From Jacaranda mimosifolia (lineage: Eukaryota > Streptophyta > Magnoliopsida > Lamiales > Bignoniaceae), in NCBI GenBank assembly GCA_018894105.1, contig CM032129.1, forward strand, positions 27,855,468 through 27,919,467: 64,000 nt of DNA. The letters are read 5' to 3'. The position numbers and the translations under genes are program-made. Of the stretch, positions 45,295 through 57,261 are shown one piece after another (within the stretch, counting starts at the first letter, position 1; every line of letters starts with the position of its first letter). Under the pieces are notes generated by a model, which did no database searches, was not told where the DNA came from, and saw only the letters and a list, made by a program, of their open reading frames with translations.

Positions 45295-47704
45295 CTAGCA
45301 TGTGCCCGGTACGACGCACCGAAATGAATTTTAATATTGAAATTCCCACAAAGTATATCTACATGAATGAGGATATTAAAAATATACATCTTGCTATTTG
45401 ACAATTAATAATACTTGTTTAAATTAGCCATTACAGCTAAGGGGTTGTTTGCTTTTGTTTTTAAATCCTCTTTTTCTCTTTTAAAATTGAAAAACTATCA
45501 ACTTCTATACATATTTATTGAAAATATTACTTATTTTTATTATTAATTTTTATTAAACATATTTTATCTTTCCTATTATCGCATCAATCAAATTCAAATT
45601 CAAATTCAAATTTGATTTCATATAACATACGTTATCATCAAAACAATTAAAAATATACATATAATTTGAAAAATACGTCTTCTTAGACATAAAAATGATA
45701 AAACCATATACATTTTCACTTCTATATCTACACTAATTATTATTTTTAGAGAAAATGTCCAACTATGAGTTGGTTTGCATTTTCAAAATTATAATTAATT
45801 TTTTTAATAACTTTGACAGTGATGAAACTAAAAATGAAAAAAAAAAAAAAAAAGCAAATTAAAGAGCCTTTATTGAAGCCAATGAACCTTTTTGGCTAGC
45901 AACGCATTGAGAATATAAAGAAGGAAACTTGTATTTTCAACTTGATGTTTTGAAACTAAGAATAAAAATTAGATTAATGCCCTAATATTTTGGGGATCTT
46001 CTGACTTCATCCTTTCGCATTTTAACAAACCAAGATATTACATGCAAACTAAGAATGGCCAATCCATAAATTAGTTTGAGCAAAAAATTATTCTGTGTGT
46101 TTGTATGAACACATTCCATATATAATGTACAGAGTTATAAACTTAAAAAGTTAATAGGTGTATTTTCTATTGAAATACATTCTCATAATTTTTTTAAATA
46201 AATCAAAAAAGATCTAAGAATATATATTAATGTAGTATATATAATTTTTAAAAAGAGTTTGAATTATAAATACTTATACATACATAATTACAAATATATG
46301 AATATAAAATAAAAATTAAATAACATACTTCTAAAATTATAAATATTCAAAAAGTAAAATAAAATTTGAAAATATTCAACAAAAAAAATAGATCTCATCC
46401 TATAAATTTATAAACTTAGATGGAAAAAAAAAGCGAATTGAAAAATAAATTATAAAATTTGACAATAAATTAATAACTTGATTCAAAAAATGAGTAAAAG
46501 GATACTAAATGTATAACAATTTAAATAAAATAAAAATTAAATGACAAAATTTACCAATAATTAAAGAGAAAAATGTAACTAATAAAAATTAAATTAAATT
46601 AAAAATATTAAGCGCAATTAATAAATCTCATAAAATGAATTGATAACATAAACTTTGTAGTAAGCAAAAAAGATATAGAAATTTAGAAATTTAATAGTAC
46701 TAAAAGCTAAATGATAGAGTTTGTTTCGGTTGAAAAGAAAATTATAGCATTAAAATCCAAAAAATCTCTTCCATCATGTAATATAACTAAAATAAACCAA
46801 AGGAAAAAAAAACAAAATAAAAAATGTGAACAATAAAATCAAATAAACAATAAACACTTTGAATAATAAACTAAAGATTCACACAAAGAGATAGAAGAAA
46901 AAAATGCTAGAAAATAAAGAAGACACAAAGAATAGAGTGAAAAAAAATGCTAGAAGTTGAGAATATTAATGAAATTACTTTTAAAAGACTTTTTATATAA
47001 TAGTATTGACATAAATTAGTATTAAAAATAAGAGAAAATCATGAAAGACTTATCAAACTATAGAGTTCGAATGATCAAAAAATCTTCCATATATTGAAAG
47101 TAGAGATGTAAAAGATTTTGTAGATAAAATGCAATTATTTTTTGAGATTAGAAATAAATAAAGAATATTATTCTAATCAAGAAAATGATTTCAAAAAATC
47201 AGATATCTTTAAAAGGAATAAATAATATCAAATTTAATAACTAAAAATTGATTTTTAAATTTAATTTAAAAAAACTCAAAATTCTAAGAATTTAAAATTT
47301 TGTCAAAATTGCACAGTTATGGGTTCCATACTATTGTACTATATATAATAGTATAGATATGCATAGAAGAGTTTTAACACATCTAAACATCTATAACATT
47401 ATCTCATCAATGATATGAAAGAGATAATATCAATTTTGATTTGTCAACTGAAAACTCAAAAAAGAAATCATTTATCTAATGAAGATTTTTCTTATCAAAT
47501 ATAATACATCTATATCAGTTAGAGATAAAATATCTTTAAAAATGAAATAAATAATATCAATTTTAATAACCAACAATTAATGAAAAATTTTGAATTTAAT
47601 TTAAAAAAATTCAAAATTCTAAGAATTTGCCATTTGGCGAAAATTGCAATCAAAATTGAATAATTGTTGGTCATATACCATTGTGCTATATATAATAGTA
47701 TAGA
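45295..47704 (-). mobile_element. Non-autonomous Helitron B, inserted in the 5' end of another Helitron
   Basis: The minus strand starts TCTATACTATTATATATAG at 47704 and ends GCACCGGGCACATGCTAG at 45295. As in Helitron A, the 3' flank is TACTATTATATATAG and the 5' flank ends TCTA, so the target was again the A/T junction within a Helitron 5' terminus. A second 5'-type end lies inside at 47357, 347 bp from the first (327 bp in Helitron A), so the tandem 5' end is a trait of the family. A MITE is nested at 45441-45868. Confidence 0.65.
45441..45868. mobile_element. MITE-like element nested in Helitron B
   Basis: The left end ggggttgtttgcttttg and the right end (complement ggctctttaatttgcttttt) form imperfect inverted repeats. 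The interior matches 8340-8770. The direct repeat aaattcaaattcaaattc lies at about 45593. Confidence 0.55.
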
Positions 47705-48936
47705 TAGATAGATATGAAATATCGATTTTATCCCCCATCTTTTTTTAATAATTTAATTATCTTCATTGAAGGAGTTTAAATATATGTTGTTATGTAGTGA
47801 CTAAGTCTCTATTCTTATTTTTTTTCCTCAATAGTTTATAATTTATTATTACCTAAAAAAGAGTTGATTTGTATTTTGAAAAAATAATCAGCTTACAAAT
47901 TTTATAAAATCTTACCTTTATTTCACAAATTAAACTATTTTATATTTGATATATGTACAAATATGAGTTTGTAATTTTGCAAAAATAAATTTATATTTAT
48001 ATTTAAAAATATCATATATATTATTCAATTTATAGGATATCCTCGTCCTTGTATTCACTTTGGAGCTTGGATTAGTAGAGAATTCTTATTCAGATTTAAT
48101 TTGATCAAATTCAATTAATCATATGATAAGTATCAATGCAATTATTTTGTAATTAGTCTCATTTTATTGTTGATTGGCATTTTTTTCTTTTTAAAATAAT
48201 TTTTTTTATTTATATGCACGCATATCAAGAGTCCGTTTGAACTCAAACTCTTGACCTCCTATATTACGTGAAAAACTTATGCTGCTGGCCATAGACCACT
48301 CGACTTGAAAATTATTATTATCATCTCCCTCAATCATGATCTGGGTTACATGAATTAAAGGCCACATTGAATGAATTAAAGGCCACATTGATGGAATGAA
48401 AGCAATTAAAGCATCCCCATCCTTTTTTTTTTTTTTTTTTTTTTTAATCTGATTTTGGTTGGCCTTCCCCTTATTTAGGATAATAGTAATCCACATGCTC
48501 GATGAAAGTCTATTGTTTTGATTTAATTAGATCTTGCATATAGGCCTTATTACTCCACAATTTAAATTTACTATCAAAATACTTTTGAATCTACATTTTT
48601 TCTTTTTCTTTTTTTCTGTAAGTTTAACCTGATTTGACTCGAATTTGGATGTGACCTAATTAAAATTTGGATCGTCCCATCCACTTTATACAAAAGACAT
48701 TGTGACAGAAAAAGTAGTGGGACAAATTGCGTCACGAGTTTCAACCATATAAATATTGTATCGTCTTAAGCAAGCAAGAATGACATTTATTTAACTGACT
48801 ATTAATTCTTATATTAAATACAGAATGTCAAAATAATGGAAGAAATTTGAGACAACGGTCAAGTATTTATTGTATCAGGGCTTGACACGTGTCCTTAAAC
48901 AGGTGAAACCTTAATTGCACATCCTTTTCTTCAAGT
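47705..48936. other. Intergenic DNA, no gene seen
   Basis: A short direct duplication of about 20 bp (gaattaaaggccacattga) lies at 48353-48391, and a T run at 48424-48446. Open frames here are not convincing. Confidence 0.5.
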
Positions 48937-48946
48937 CCATCATCAT
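48937..48946. repeat. Left target duplication of the promoter MULE
   Basis: ccatcatcat, identical to 49839-49848. Confidence 0.85.
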
Positions 48947-49838
48947 GATCCGACTCCCCTCCAATATAGCTTTTCTCCAATTATACACATTGCACACTTA
49001 GATAATTGACATGTCATTAATAAATTAATTTAATGAAAAATATGAATTTTCATTAACTACAATCCTAACTCAAGTTGAAAAATTATAGAGATTTTTTAAT
49101 TAAAGAAACTCAATATTCATTCCTAAAATTACTCAGCTTTTCAATTACTCCATTTCAATCACTGCAACCAAAAATGAAAATTTAATCCAAATATCTTTCA
49201 TGAAAACTTAAATATAATGATTAGATACTCCATCTTATATACAATCGGTAGCTTATTTTTACATCTCACATGTCTCATTTTCATTGTCGGAATATAGTTG
49301 CAAACGCAAACATAAATATTGCACTTGGCAACCACCTTGTTAATTAATATATGTATATATTTATGCAAATTGCTCATTAATTATTAATTATATACATTAC
49401 TTAGAAAAATATATACAAACAAAAATATTGCACCTGCCAAATTATGAAGAAATTTGCAGTAGCATACTCTAATAGTTGGATGCTAATTGTTCTCGGTTGG
49501 AGATTATAGAGTAATTGATGTATAGTGTTTGCAAGAAATATGGTGGGAAAACTTAAACAATTGCAGGAAGAAAATAGAATTTCTTGGAGATATGAAATTT
49601 TGATTTTTCATCTTAGGTTGGAGTGACTGGAATGGAGTAATTAAAATGTTGGAGTAATTTTAGGGATGAATATTGAGTTTCCTTAATTAAAAAGTTCTAG
49701 CATTTTTCAACTTGAGTTAAGATTGTGGTTAATGAAAATTCATATTTACTATTTGATTAATTCATTAATAACATGGCAACCATCTAAGTATGCAAAGAAT
49801 ATAATTGGAGAAAAGCCCTATTGAAGAGGAGCTGGATC
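48947..49838. mobile_element. Foldback (MULE-type) element in the upstream region of the intact OCT gene
   Basis: The left arm (48947 to about 49180) and right arm (about 49605-49838) are inverted copies: left start gatccgactcccctccaata, complement of the right gatccagctcctcttcaata. They share stretches such as cttttctccaattata, atgaattttcattaac and actcaatattcat. Arms are about 230 bp around a spacer of about 420 bp. The 10-bp perfect duplication ccatcatcat on both sides defines the insertion. The arm length and duplication size fit non-autonomous MULEs. No protein is encoded. It ends 103 bp before the OCT start codon. Confidence 0.82.
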
Positions 49839-49848
49839 CCATCATCAT
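49839..49848. repeat. Right target duplication of the promoter MULE
   Basis: ccatcatcat, identical to 48937-48946. Confidence 0.85.
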
Positions 49849-49857
49849 AATTCCCCA

Positions 49858-49870
49858 CATATATATATCC
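49858..49870 (+). promoter_or_regulatory. Probable TATA box of the OCT gene
   Basis: catatatatatcc lies about 72-84 bp before the ATG at 49942 and only about 10 bp after the MULE target duplication. Position and sequence fit a plant TATA box; no transcript data support it here. Confidence 0.4.
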
Positions 49871-49941
49871 TCCTAATCTTTTTTAGTACAAGTTGTTTCT
49901 ATTTTGATCAAAATCCATAGAACAAACCCAATTAACCAAAT

Positions 49942-51513
49942 ATGACAGATCCAAATCCACTACTCCCACAGACCGAATCGGCAACGATGCCTCTGGCGCT
50001 GGCGGCGCAACACCAGCACCGCTCCCTCGACGACACAATTGAATACTATGTGGGGGACTTGGGATGGCAGCAATTTCTCCAATCCACCATTTTATCGTTT
50101 GCATGGTTCTTTGATGCACAACAAACCTTCATCAGTATCTTTACTGATGCAGAACCCAAATGGAGCTGCAAAAATTCAACTAGTTTTGATAATCTCTGCA
50201 ACAACAGTACCACCAATGTGTGCCAGCTCCCCAAAGATTCATGGTCTTGGGATTTGCCTGCAAGAACATCCATCATTTCCGAGTGGTCTCTCCAATGTGC
50301 AGGCTCCATCATCACGGGCCTGCCGGCTTCATCCTTCTTCTTGGGTTGCCTGGTCGGCGGATTAGTGCTAGCCACTTTAGCGGACTCGTCTATGGGACGG
50401 AAGAAGATGCTTGTTTTATCTTGTCTAATCATGTCAGTAGCCGGGGGGCTAACAGCGATTGCAACCAATATCTGGATGTACACCGCATTGAGATTTATCA
50501 GTGGATTTGGACGACCCATGATGGGGACCTGTGCTATTGTTCATGCAACTGAGCTAGTTGGGAAAAAATGGAGAGGAAAAGTTGGGGTGATTGGATTCGT
50601 GCTCTTTACTCTGGGATTTCTCTCTCTCCCAATTATGGCGTTGTTGCTAAGAGGTTACTCGTGGAGATTGATGTACCTCCTGACTTCTGTTCCCTGCATA
50701 TTTTACTCCTTGATGGTGTATCTCTCAGCCCACGAATCTCCCAGATGGCTTTTCGTCAAGGGAAGAAAACAAGAATTCGCCAAAACGATTAAAAGCTTGG
50801 CATCGGCGGAGCACCGGGGCAGCTTAACAGAAAGCTTTTTTAGCAATTGCGTGGAGTGGGTAGAGATATCTCAAGAACATAACATTTACTCTGCCCTCAA
50901 AATCTTGCTAAAGAAAAGCTGGGCTTTGCGGCGTCTAGCGGCGGTGATGGTGGTAGGTTTCGGCACCGGCATGATATACTACGGCATGCCATTGGGCCTC
51001 GGCAATTTGTCGTTTAATCTATATTTCAGCGTTGCATTAAATGCGTTATCTGAATTGCCAGCCTCATTCATCACCCTTTTTCTGATCGGAAACCTGAAGA
51101 GAAAGAGTTCGGTGCTGGGACTGACTTTGTTGAGTGGGATTTGCAGTGCGACGAGTGTTGTTGTGAGATGGAAAGCACTGCAAATGGCGCTGGAGGTAGT
51201 GGGGTTTTTCAGCGGTTGTACAGCACTTGATGTTCTTTTGATTTACACGTTGGAGTTATTTCCGACGTGTGTGAGGAACTCCGCCATGTCGATGGTGCGA
51301 GAGGCAAGTTTGTTCGCCGCAGTTATCGGCCCAGTGCTGGTGGCGATTGGCAGAAAGAATGACTTGCTGGCTTATGGCGTGTTTGGGGGGACTATTTCTT
51401 TATGTGGATTGTTTGTTCTTTGGCTGCCCGAAACTAAGGGTAGAATGTTGTCCGATACTATGGAGGAAGAAGAAGGCAAGGGTTTGGAGATATTAGGCTG
51501 TGATTGTTTGTAA
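49942..51513 (+). CDS. OCT: Organic cation/carnitine transporter (OCT family, major facilitator superfamily)
   Basis: A single open frame of 523 residues, the usual length for plant OCT proteins, which are commonly encoded without introns. The family moves organic cations such as carnitine or polyamines across the plasma membrane or tonoplast; the substrate of this member cannot be read from sequence. Visible marks: cytosolic N-terminus, first helix about 43-63 (FAWFFDAQQTF), a large loop 65-118 with Cys76, Cys86, Cys94, Cys119 and N-glycosylation sites NST at 78 and 88, MFS motif LADSSMGRKK at 146-155, GFGRPMMGT at 188-196, ESPRWLFVKGRK at 265-276, LELFPTCVRNS at 437-447 and LPETKGR at 495-501, with about twelve helices. 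ATG at 49942 has A at -3 and aligns with the paralog start at 12745. It resembles Arabidopsis OCT2/OCT3-type proteins; the exact ortholog is not settled. Confidence 0.93.
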   Translation: MTDPNPLLPQTESATMPLALAAQHQHRSLDDTIEYYVGDLGWQQFLQSTILSFAWFFDAQQTFISIFTDAEPKWSCKNSTSFDNLCNNSTTNVCQLPKDSWSWDLPARTSIISEWSLQCAGSIITGLPASSFFLGCLVGGLVLATLADSSMGRKKMLVLSCLIMSVAGGLTAIATNIWMYTALRFISGFGRPMMGTCAIVHATELVGKKWRGKVGVIGFVLFTLGFLSLPIMALLLRGYSWRLMYLLTSVPCIFYSLMVYLSAHESPRWLFVKGRKQEFAKTIKSLASAEHRGSLTESFFSNCVEWVEISQEHNIYSALKILLKKSWALRRLAAVMVVGFGTGMIYYGMPLGLGNLSFNLYFSVALNALSELPASFITLFLIGNLKRKSSVLGLTLLSGICSATSVVVRWKALQMALEVVGFFSGCTALDVLLIYTLELFPTCVRNSAMSMVREASLFAAVIGPVLVAIGRKNDLLAYGVFGGTISLCGLFVLWLPETKGRMLSDTMEEEEGKGLEILGCDCL

Positions 51514-52430
51514 GGTAATGCTTCATTTTTCATGTTAATGAGATTTTGGGAGTATTTTGGTATTTTAGATATATGAGAATAAGAGATAATGTCGTGATTG
51601 ATTGTGAAATAAAGTAAAATAATTATAATAATATGATAGGTGAATGTGGTGTGATATTGTAATTGCTTGCAAGATTATCTGTGAGATATGTTTTGAGAGA
51701 AAATGAGAATGTTGTATGAGTTTTGATTTTTGGGTTTGTGAGGGATTTGTTTGTATTTATTAAAAATATGAATAATTTATAAAATTTAATAAATTGAATA
51801 TTTTATGCTAATTTTAAAAAATTGCATGTCAATTAATTTGGTATTTCCAGTAGGTGAAGAATATTTTTTTCATGAATTTAATTTGTACATGTTTTTAATC
51901 AATTGGAATATTTGGAAATTTGTGTTTTTAATAAGAATTCCAAAACAAAATCCAAAATTTGTGCCCATCTGATTTTTCAGTAATAGGACAAGAATGCCCA
52001 TCAAAGTCAAAGCCTTTGAAACATGTGCCACTCAGTTAGAACAAGAGAGAGGGAAAAGAACAGAAACAAATAATGCTACTCAAATTTCAAACCCCCAATA
52101 CCGTAAGGACAAGTTTGATTGGATTTTAAATTTATCTCAAGATAAATTCTCAATTATCTCATGAGAAGGTAAAATAATTTATTCTATAAATATGAATGGA
52201 ATTAATAATACTACATATTAAATTTATATATATGATTCAATAATAAATCACGGGACATGTATATATACAATTTCACAAATTAAATATTAAATTAAAAAGA
52301 ATTATTTTTTTCTAATCCCAACCAAACTTGCCCTAACGCTAACAATGTATATTCTTGCACCCTTCAAGATAGGAGGATAAAAAGGGAAAAGAAGAAGCAA
52401 AAAAAAAAAAAAAGAGCCGAACTTTTCTTC
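51514..52430. other. OCT downstream region and intergenic DNA
   Basis: The first few hundred bases are T-rich and may hold the 3' untranslated region and polyadenylation sites. No gene is visible. Confidence 0.5.
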
Positions 52431-52439
52431 ACATATTTT

Positions 52440-52860
52440 GGTGTTCATATGATAATAGGGCAGTGCCGCGGCGGCCGGCGGTAGCGAGTGCGGCTGAGGA
52501 GGTGGCAGCTAGTGGAGTTTTGGCATATGATGAAGCTAATGGGTGTCTTTTCTGGCTCTCCTTCGAGTTCGACTTCTTCCAAAATTCAATATTTTGAAGT
52601 GGGGTTTCATTTATTATCCCTCTTCCGTTGCAATATTGGCTTCTGATGTTGGTGATGGTGGCGGCACAATTAGCTCTGGTGTGATATTAACGGTGGTGCT
52701 GATCAGAGAAGGACGAATGTGAGATGCTGGAGAGATTTGCCTAACAGTTAACGAGGAGAGGAAATGAGATAAGGAGAAAGAAACGTGCACTGTGAGACTC
52801 AGAGGCTGTCTCCCAGACAGTCCTAGTTGATGTCCCAAAACCAACTTTAAACTATTTAAA
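52440..52860. other. G+C-richer, exon-like island, no assignment
   Basis: The segment includes ccgcggcggccggcgg near 52466 and a minus-strand open frame of 76 codons (52614-52844). Stops break all longer frames. It could be a captured exon or a gene relic. A palindromic A+T-rich MITE-like block follows at about 52855-53010. Confidence 0.35.
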
Positions 52861-55319
52861 TTTTTTATTTTATTTTATAAATATATGATATATGTATTAA
52901 ATATTTTTTTATAAAAATAATTATTTAAAAATTAAATACATTTAATATAAATATAATAAATTAAAATAAAAAATAAAATAGGAAGAATGGAATAAAGAAT
53001 CAAGGGAACTTTAGGACTTCACATTCAAACAAATCATCGGTCCTATCTCGTTTTCTAGATGATTGAAAAAAAAAAAAAAAGGGTCTTACCCTACAGACAA
53101 TTACGGTCTTAACATTAGTGTCTATGGTGCTTAAAAACATGCTTTGGTTCCTAGGGAAAATCAATACCTTATGGTTTTAAATTCAATCAGATTAACTAAT
53201 TTGTCATTAAGACTAAATTAAATTGTTAATAAACATTATCTTTGCTTGTAGTTTAATTTATATATTTGCCTCTATTTATGTTTATTTGTCTATTTCTAAC
53301 CTTTTATATCAATTTTGGCAACTATATTATATTTCAAAAGATATATAGAGAACATAATAATTTTTATGAAACATAGGATTGGGGGTACATCATATACAAT
53401 TAACATATTCCGATAAACATTAAGGCCTTGTTTTTCTATGTTTGGCTGTTTTTTGGAAAAAAAAAATTGGGAGAATGAATTTTTAGGAGAAAATTTGAAA
53501 AATGTGTCGATCATTTTTTTTTTTGTCGGGGCGGGGGGGGGGGGGGGCGCATGAAAAATGATTTGAGAATAAATTATTTGTTTCTTCATGTTTTGGAGAA
53601 GATAAATTTAACTGTAGATATCAAATTGATCAGTTTATGATTGTTTAACCTACCCATTTGTGGTAGGTTGAACCAAAATTTCCCTCATTTAATCGTTTTA
53701 TTATATTATATATTTTCATTGTGTTAGTTAATGTTGTTATCAAATCTTCCTCTTAATTAAAAAAAAATAATTATTTTGCTTTTCTTGTTAATTTTACTGA
53801 TACGACAATGGCTTCCTCCTGTTAATTACTGCATGTAATTGAAAATATTGTTATGTGGCATCAGTCTTCCCTTATTATGTGGGAAGTCTTATGTTCGACC
53901 CTAAGTGTGCACGTTGTGTGCACTTTATGTGCATGTTGGTAGTTTATACTTTGATTATTTGGTTTGAAAATAAAAAAAAAATATTGATTTGTTGATAAGA
54001 TGATAAATTCATCATTTGTAATACTATATCTCAAAAAAAAATATTGTTAATTTCATTTCATACTATTTAGTTTAAAGTTTACAAAAAACAATGCAAATTA
54101 AAGGGATTATTCCTCGACAAAATAATAAAATTGATCGAAAAAATGTGCATGTGATTATTGTTTACTTTTTATACTTATAATAAGCTTGCATGTCAGGGAG
54201 TGCAATTAAGTAAATATAAGAGATAATTATTGTAAAATTATGATTGAATGATCTACTTATATTCAACACGGAGCGTTTATTTAATGCTTTAAAATTCAAA
54301 ATAATTTATACTTTATCATGATAAGGATCACGAAGTAGCAGAAATTAATATGTACTTTACCGTAATAAGTCATAATAATTTGCCTTATTTATAAAATAAA
54401 GCCATTCAATTTTGACAATCAACAATTACCAAAAAACAAAAAAAGACAAAAATGCTGATGCGTAAATTGGTAGCCAACTAATCCATATACATAACTTTCT
54501 AAATGAAGAAAAGCGATATCCCATCTAAAAGACAAACTAATCAGTCAAACAGTAAGGAAGATACCGTCTAGTGGATAAGGCCAAAAATGGCGGTTGAAAA
54601 CGTTTAACACATAATTGTTTGGGCGGGAGCATTCATTAGATCGGATTTATTCAATGAATTCAATCATTCAAATAATTAATTTGAATTGGATTGAATAATA
54701 GAGTTTAATTGGGTTTTCCAGCGGCCCAAAAGTGTTTAAGCTATCAGAACAAGAAGATAATAAAATGTGGAACTTAGGCTGCAGGAATATACTAAAACAC
54801 ACTTTGAACAAGCGCTCTTAATTTAGATACAAAAAAGATTGAGAATGAAGCAGTAGAAACACGTCTGCGTCCAAGGCTTGACCACATTTTGTGTTTCGGT
54901 ATATATGATCCTTCTGCATATGCTGTGGTTATTTATCTTGTGCAGAGCCTCAACTTTTAGTAACAATCACTTCTTATTTCCTTTTACTAGTAGAGGATTA
55001 AACAAAATATCCTGAACCAGAGGTAATAAGAGGGTAAGGACATATATCACTTAGCAAATCACCGAAGAATATAGTATCTCAAGGAACTGAAGTTTTCAGC
55101 AAGTCCAAACACATATGTTTCAGTAATCAAATAACAAATATGCCTCAGATGCCACTGACTTGCACTAAATAATGAAGGCACAGTGAGAAAACACTATACA
55201 GATGCCTCATAAAGCACTATAGTAGCTCACTTGAGTTGCCAAGTGGAGGTCGAAATGAATCAAATGACCATCTACTCCCTAGTTAACATAACTTGATATG
55301 TTTATAAGGACATTAGAGG
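52861..55319. other. Intergenic DNA, no gene seen
   Basis: A+T-rich, with a run of 15 G at 53533-53547. The phrase gtgtgcacgttgtgtgcac near 53906 is a small internal repeat. Nothing coding is recognisable. Confidence 0.5.
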
Positions 55320-57260
55320 TCTTTTTGGTGCTTGTCAATCACCATGATTTTAGTTGGTGGAAAATATAGGGCGTAGCATTTGATGGGGTGGTGATAGGCT
55401 AACAGTAGATTTAATGCGGATAGAATGTTGGTTCGGTTGTTTTTAATGAGGGTATGATAAGTTGAGTGGGAATAGAGAATGCATTAAGTGCGATTATGCC
55501 TTAGGCAGGTGTCGCTCGACCTAGGGAGGCCTAATTGAACATGCCAACCTCTGTAAACCTCTTTTCTTCTTGTGGTAACCATCTTGCATGAGATCGGGTT
55601 TGTATGTATGGTCAACCTAATAGGTGTTCTTGGGTGTAAATAATGGACTCCCTTCTTTAGTACAGGACTATAACAACATGATTTGGTCTAGGTCAAGGAG
55701 AGTCAACCTTACCCTTGTGTCACAGATGGAATATATCTTGCAGTGGAACAATCGTTTGTCCTTGTGGCATCTCAGGTTCCACCCAACCTTCAATCTGCCA
55801 ACGTCCATCTTGAGTCCTTCTGATGAACCGTTACTCATTTCAGCCCCTAGCTTACTAGCATAAGCATCAGAATGCCTCCCAATACTTGCATACTCACCTA
55901 TTTCGAATGCCCACAATCATCGAAGGCTAGCATTCATCACGTCGAGCTATTTTCCTTAACGGTCCCCGACTAGCCAGTATGCACGTTCTCAATCTAAGGT
56001 CCCTTACATGCATCTCTCGATGGCAAATGAGCAATCTTTCTCCGTACCAGCATTAAAGATGGCTCGCGCACCCATAACGCAATCCTAGTGCTCATCACTC
56101 GCTCGGAGCGCTTAGGCTAAATCGTAGCACCCTTCGTTTATGCCTCGCCCGAGTAGGGCCACATGTAAGTCCAAGGCTTATGTGATGTGACATCATCTTA
56201 TCTTAATCCGCACGAAGCATTGGACATCATTTCCCACTCGGTAGCATCATACCTTAACTTGCCCGCTATACGACGTCGCCCCACGACTGCATGCCTTAAG
56301 CCAACGAACCCCTGCAGCAAGGCTATAACCCATAGCTCATACTTTACGAGTTAGTTCACGAGACATTTGGGTGTTATCTCGATCACTCAATCGGCCTTGA
56401 GGTGTTGACCCATAATTTTTGAAGCTCGCGGGGCAATACCATTTTCGCCTTCCAAACTCTCAGCACCCTCCGGGACCCAATGTGAGCCCTCCTAGTTCCA
56501 CGTTGCCCTTCAGTTCTCGACCCGTCCGGGGACTCTAAACACTCCTTTGAGATATCTAAAATCGGTCCCCATCACCTTCAAAGAGTTACTCGTTTAATGC
56601 TGCCACAACACAGGGAAAACCGGCCAGTGCCCACCGTAGCATTAGCATTGACCCTCAGACATGCATGTCCCCCTTATAATAGGCTTAAAAAATATTTCTC
56701 TTTCATCTGCAGTAGACATTGAAATGCTGAGGATGTATACATTTTCGCAACTTCTTCTCCCGGCATCCAAATCACTTGCTGCTTGAACCGTTGGATAGCT
56801 CTCGACTTCTACATTAACTCCGCAAAGTTCCACCCCTATCCAATTCTCCATGGAATAGTAATTGCCCTCGCAATAAGCTGGACTCACAACAATGTCACTG
56901 CATTGCCACATTCTAAAGATCTTTGCTGTTTGGTGGGAACATCCCAGTAAAACAGTTTCACAAAACTCCTTTTCCAAGCCACTCTGCTCAACACATCTCT
57001 GCGCTACCCGCACGTAGGAAATCGCTCTCGATCGCCCTTAATGTTCAGTGCCCAAATGGATACAGAATGACTTCAAACTTGGTGACAAGCATCCTCATAT
57101 CTCAGGGAATATGCCACTAAAATAGTTTTGCAATTCACACCTCATAAGAGTCTCTGCTCATGGGCCGTTTCCGCCCTTATGCGCTAGCCAACAACATTTT
57201 GTCGCTCCTAATAGCTCCTCAAATCACGATCGCCACTCTATTCTAAGGTGCAACCCGTGA
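55320..57260. other. Two-kb island of balanced base composition, unassigned
   Basis: Sequence complexity and G+C rise sharply over this stretch and fall again at 57260. The longest frame, minus strand 56642-57013 (123 codons, Cys-rich), and the frame at 55624-55863 match nothing I recognise. Two related words, gtaaaacagtttcacaaaac (56947) and ctaaaatagttttgcaattc (57117), hint at an old internal repeat. It may be part of a retrotransposon or LTR. The A+T-rich repeat that follows is shared with 18695-18845. Confidence 0.4.
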
Positions 57261-57261
57261 C

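Noticed and set aside
48206..48496. 96-codon open frame on the minus strand
   Set aside because: It runs through a poly(T) tract and a 20-bp duplication, giving poly-lysine and a repeated peptide; no domain support.
50046..50519. Antisense open frame of 157 codons inside the OCT gene (and its counterpart at 12975-13406)
   Set aside because: Shadow frame of a real coding region; both paralogs show it only because the sense sequence is conserved.
53880..53960. Possible tRNA-like segment (gttcgaccc)
   Set aside because: Only a B-box-like word is present; no cloverleaf can be drawn and no A box lies at the right distance.
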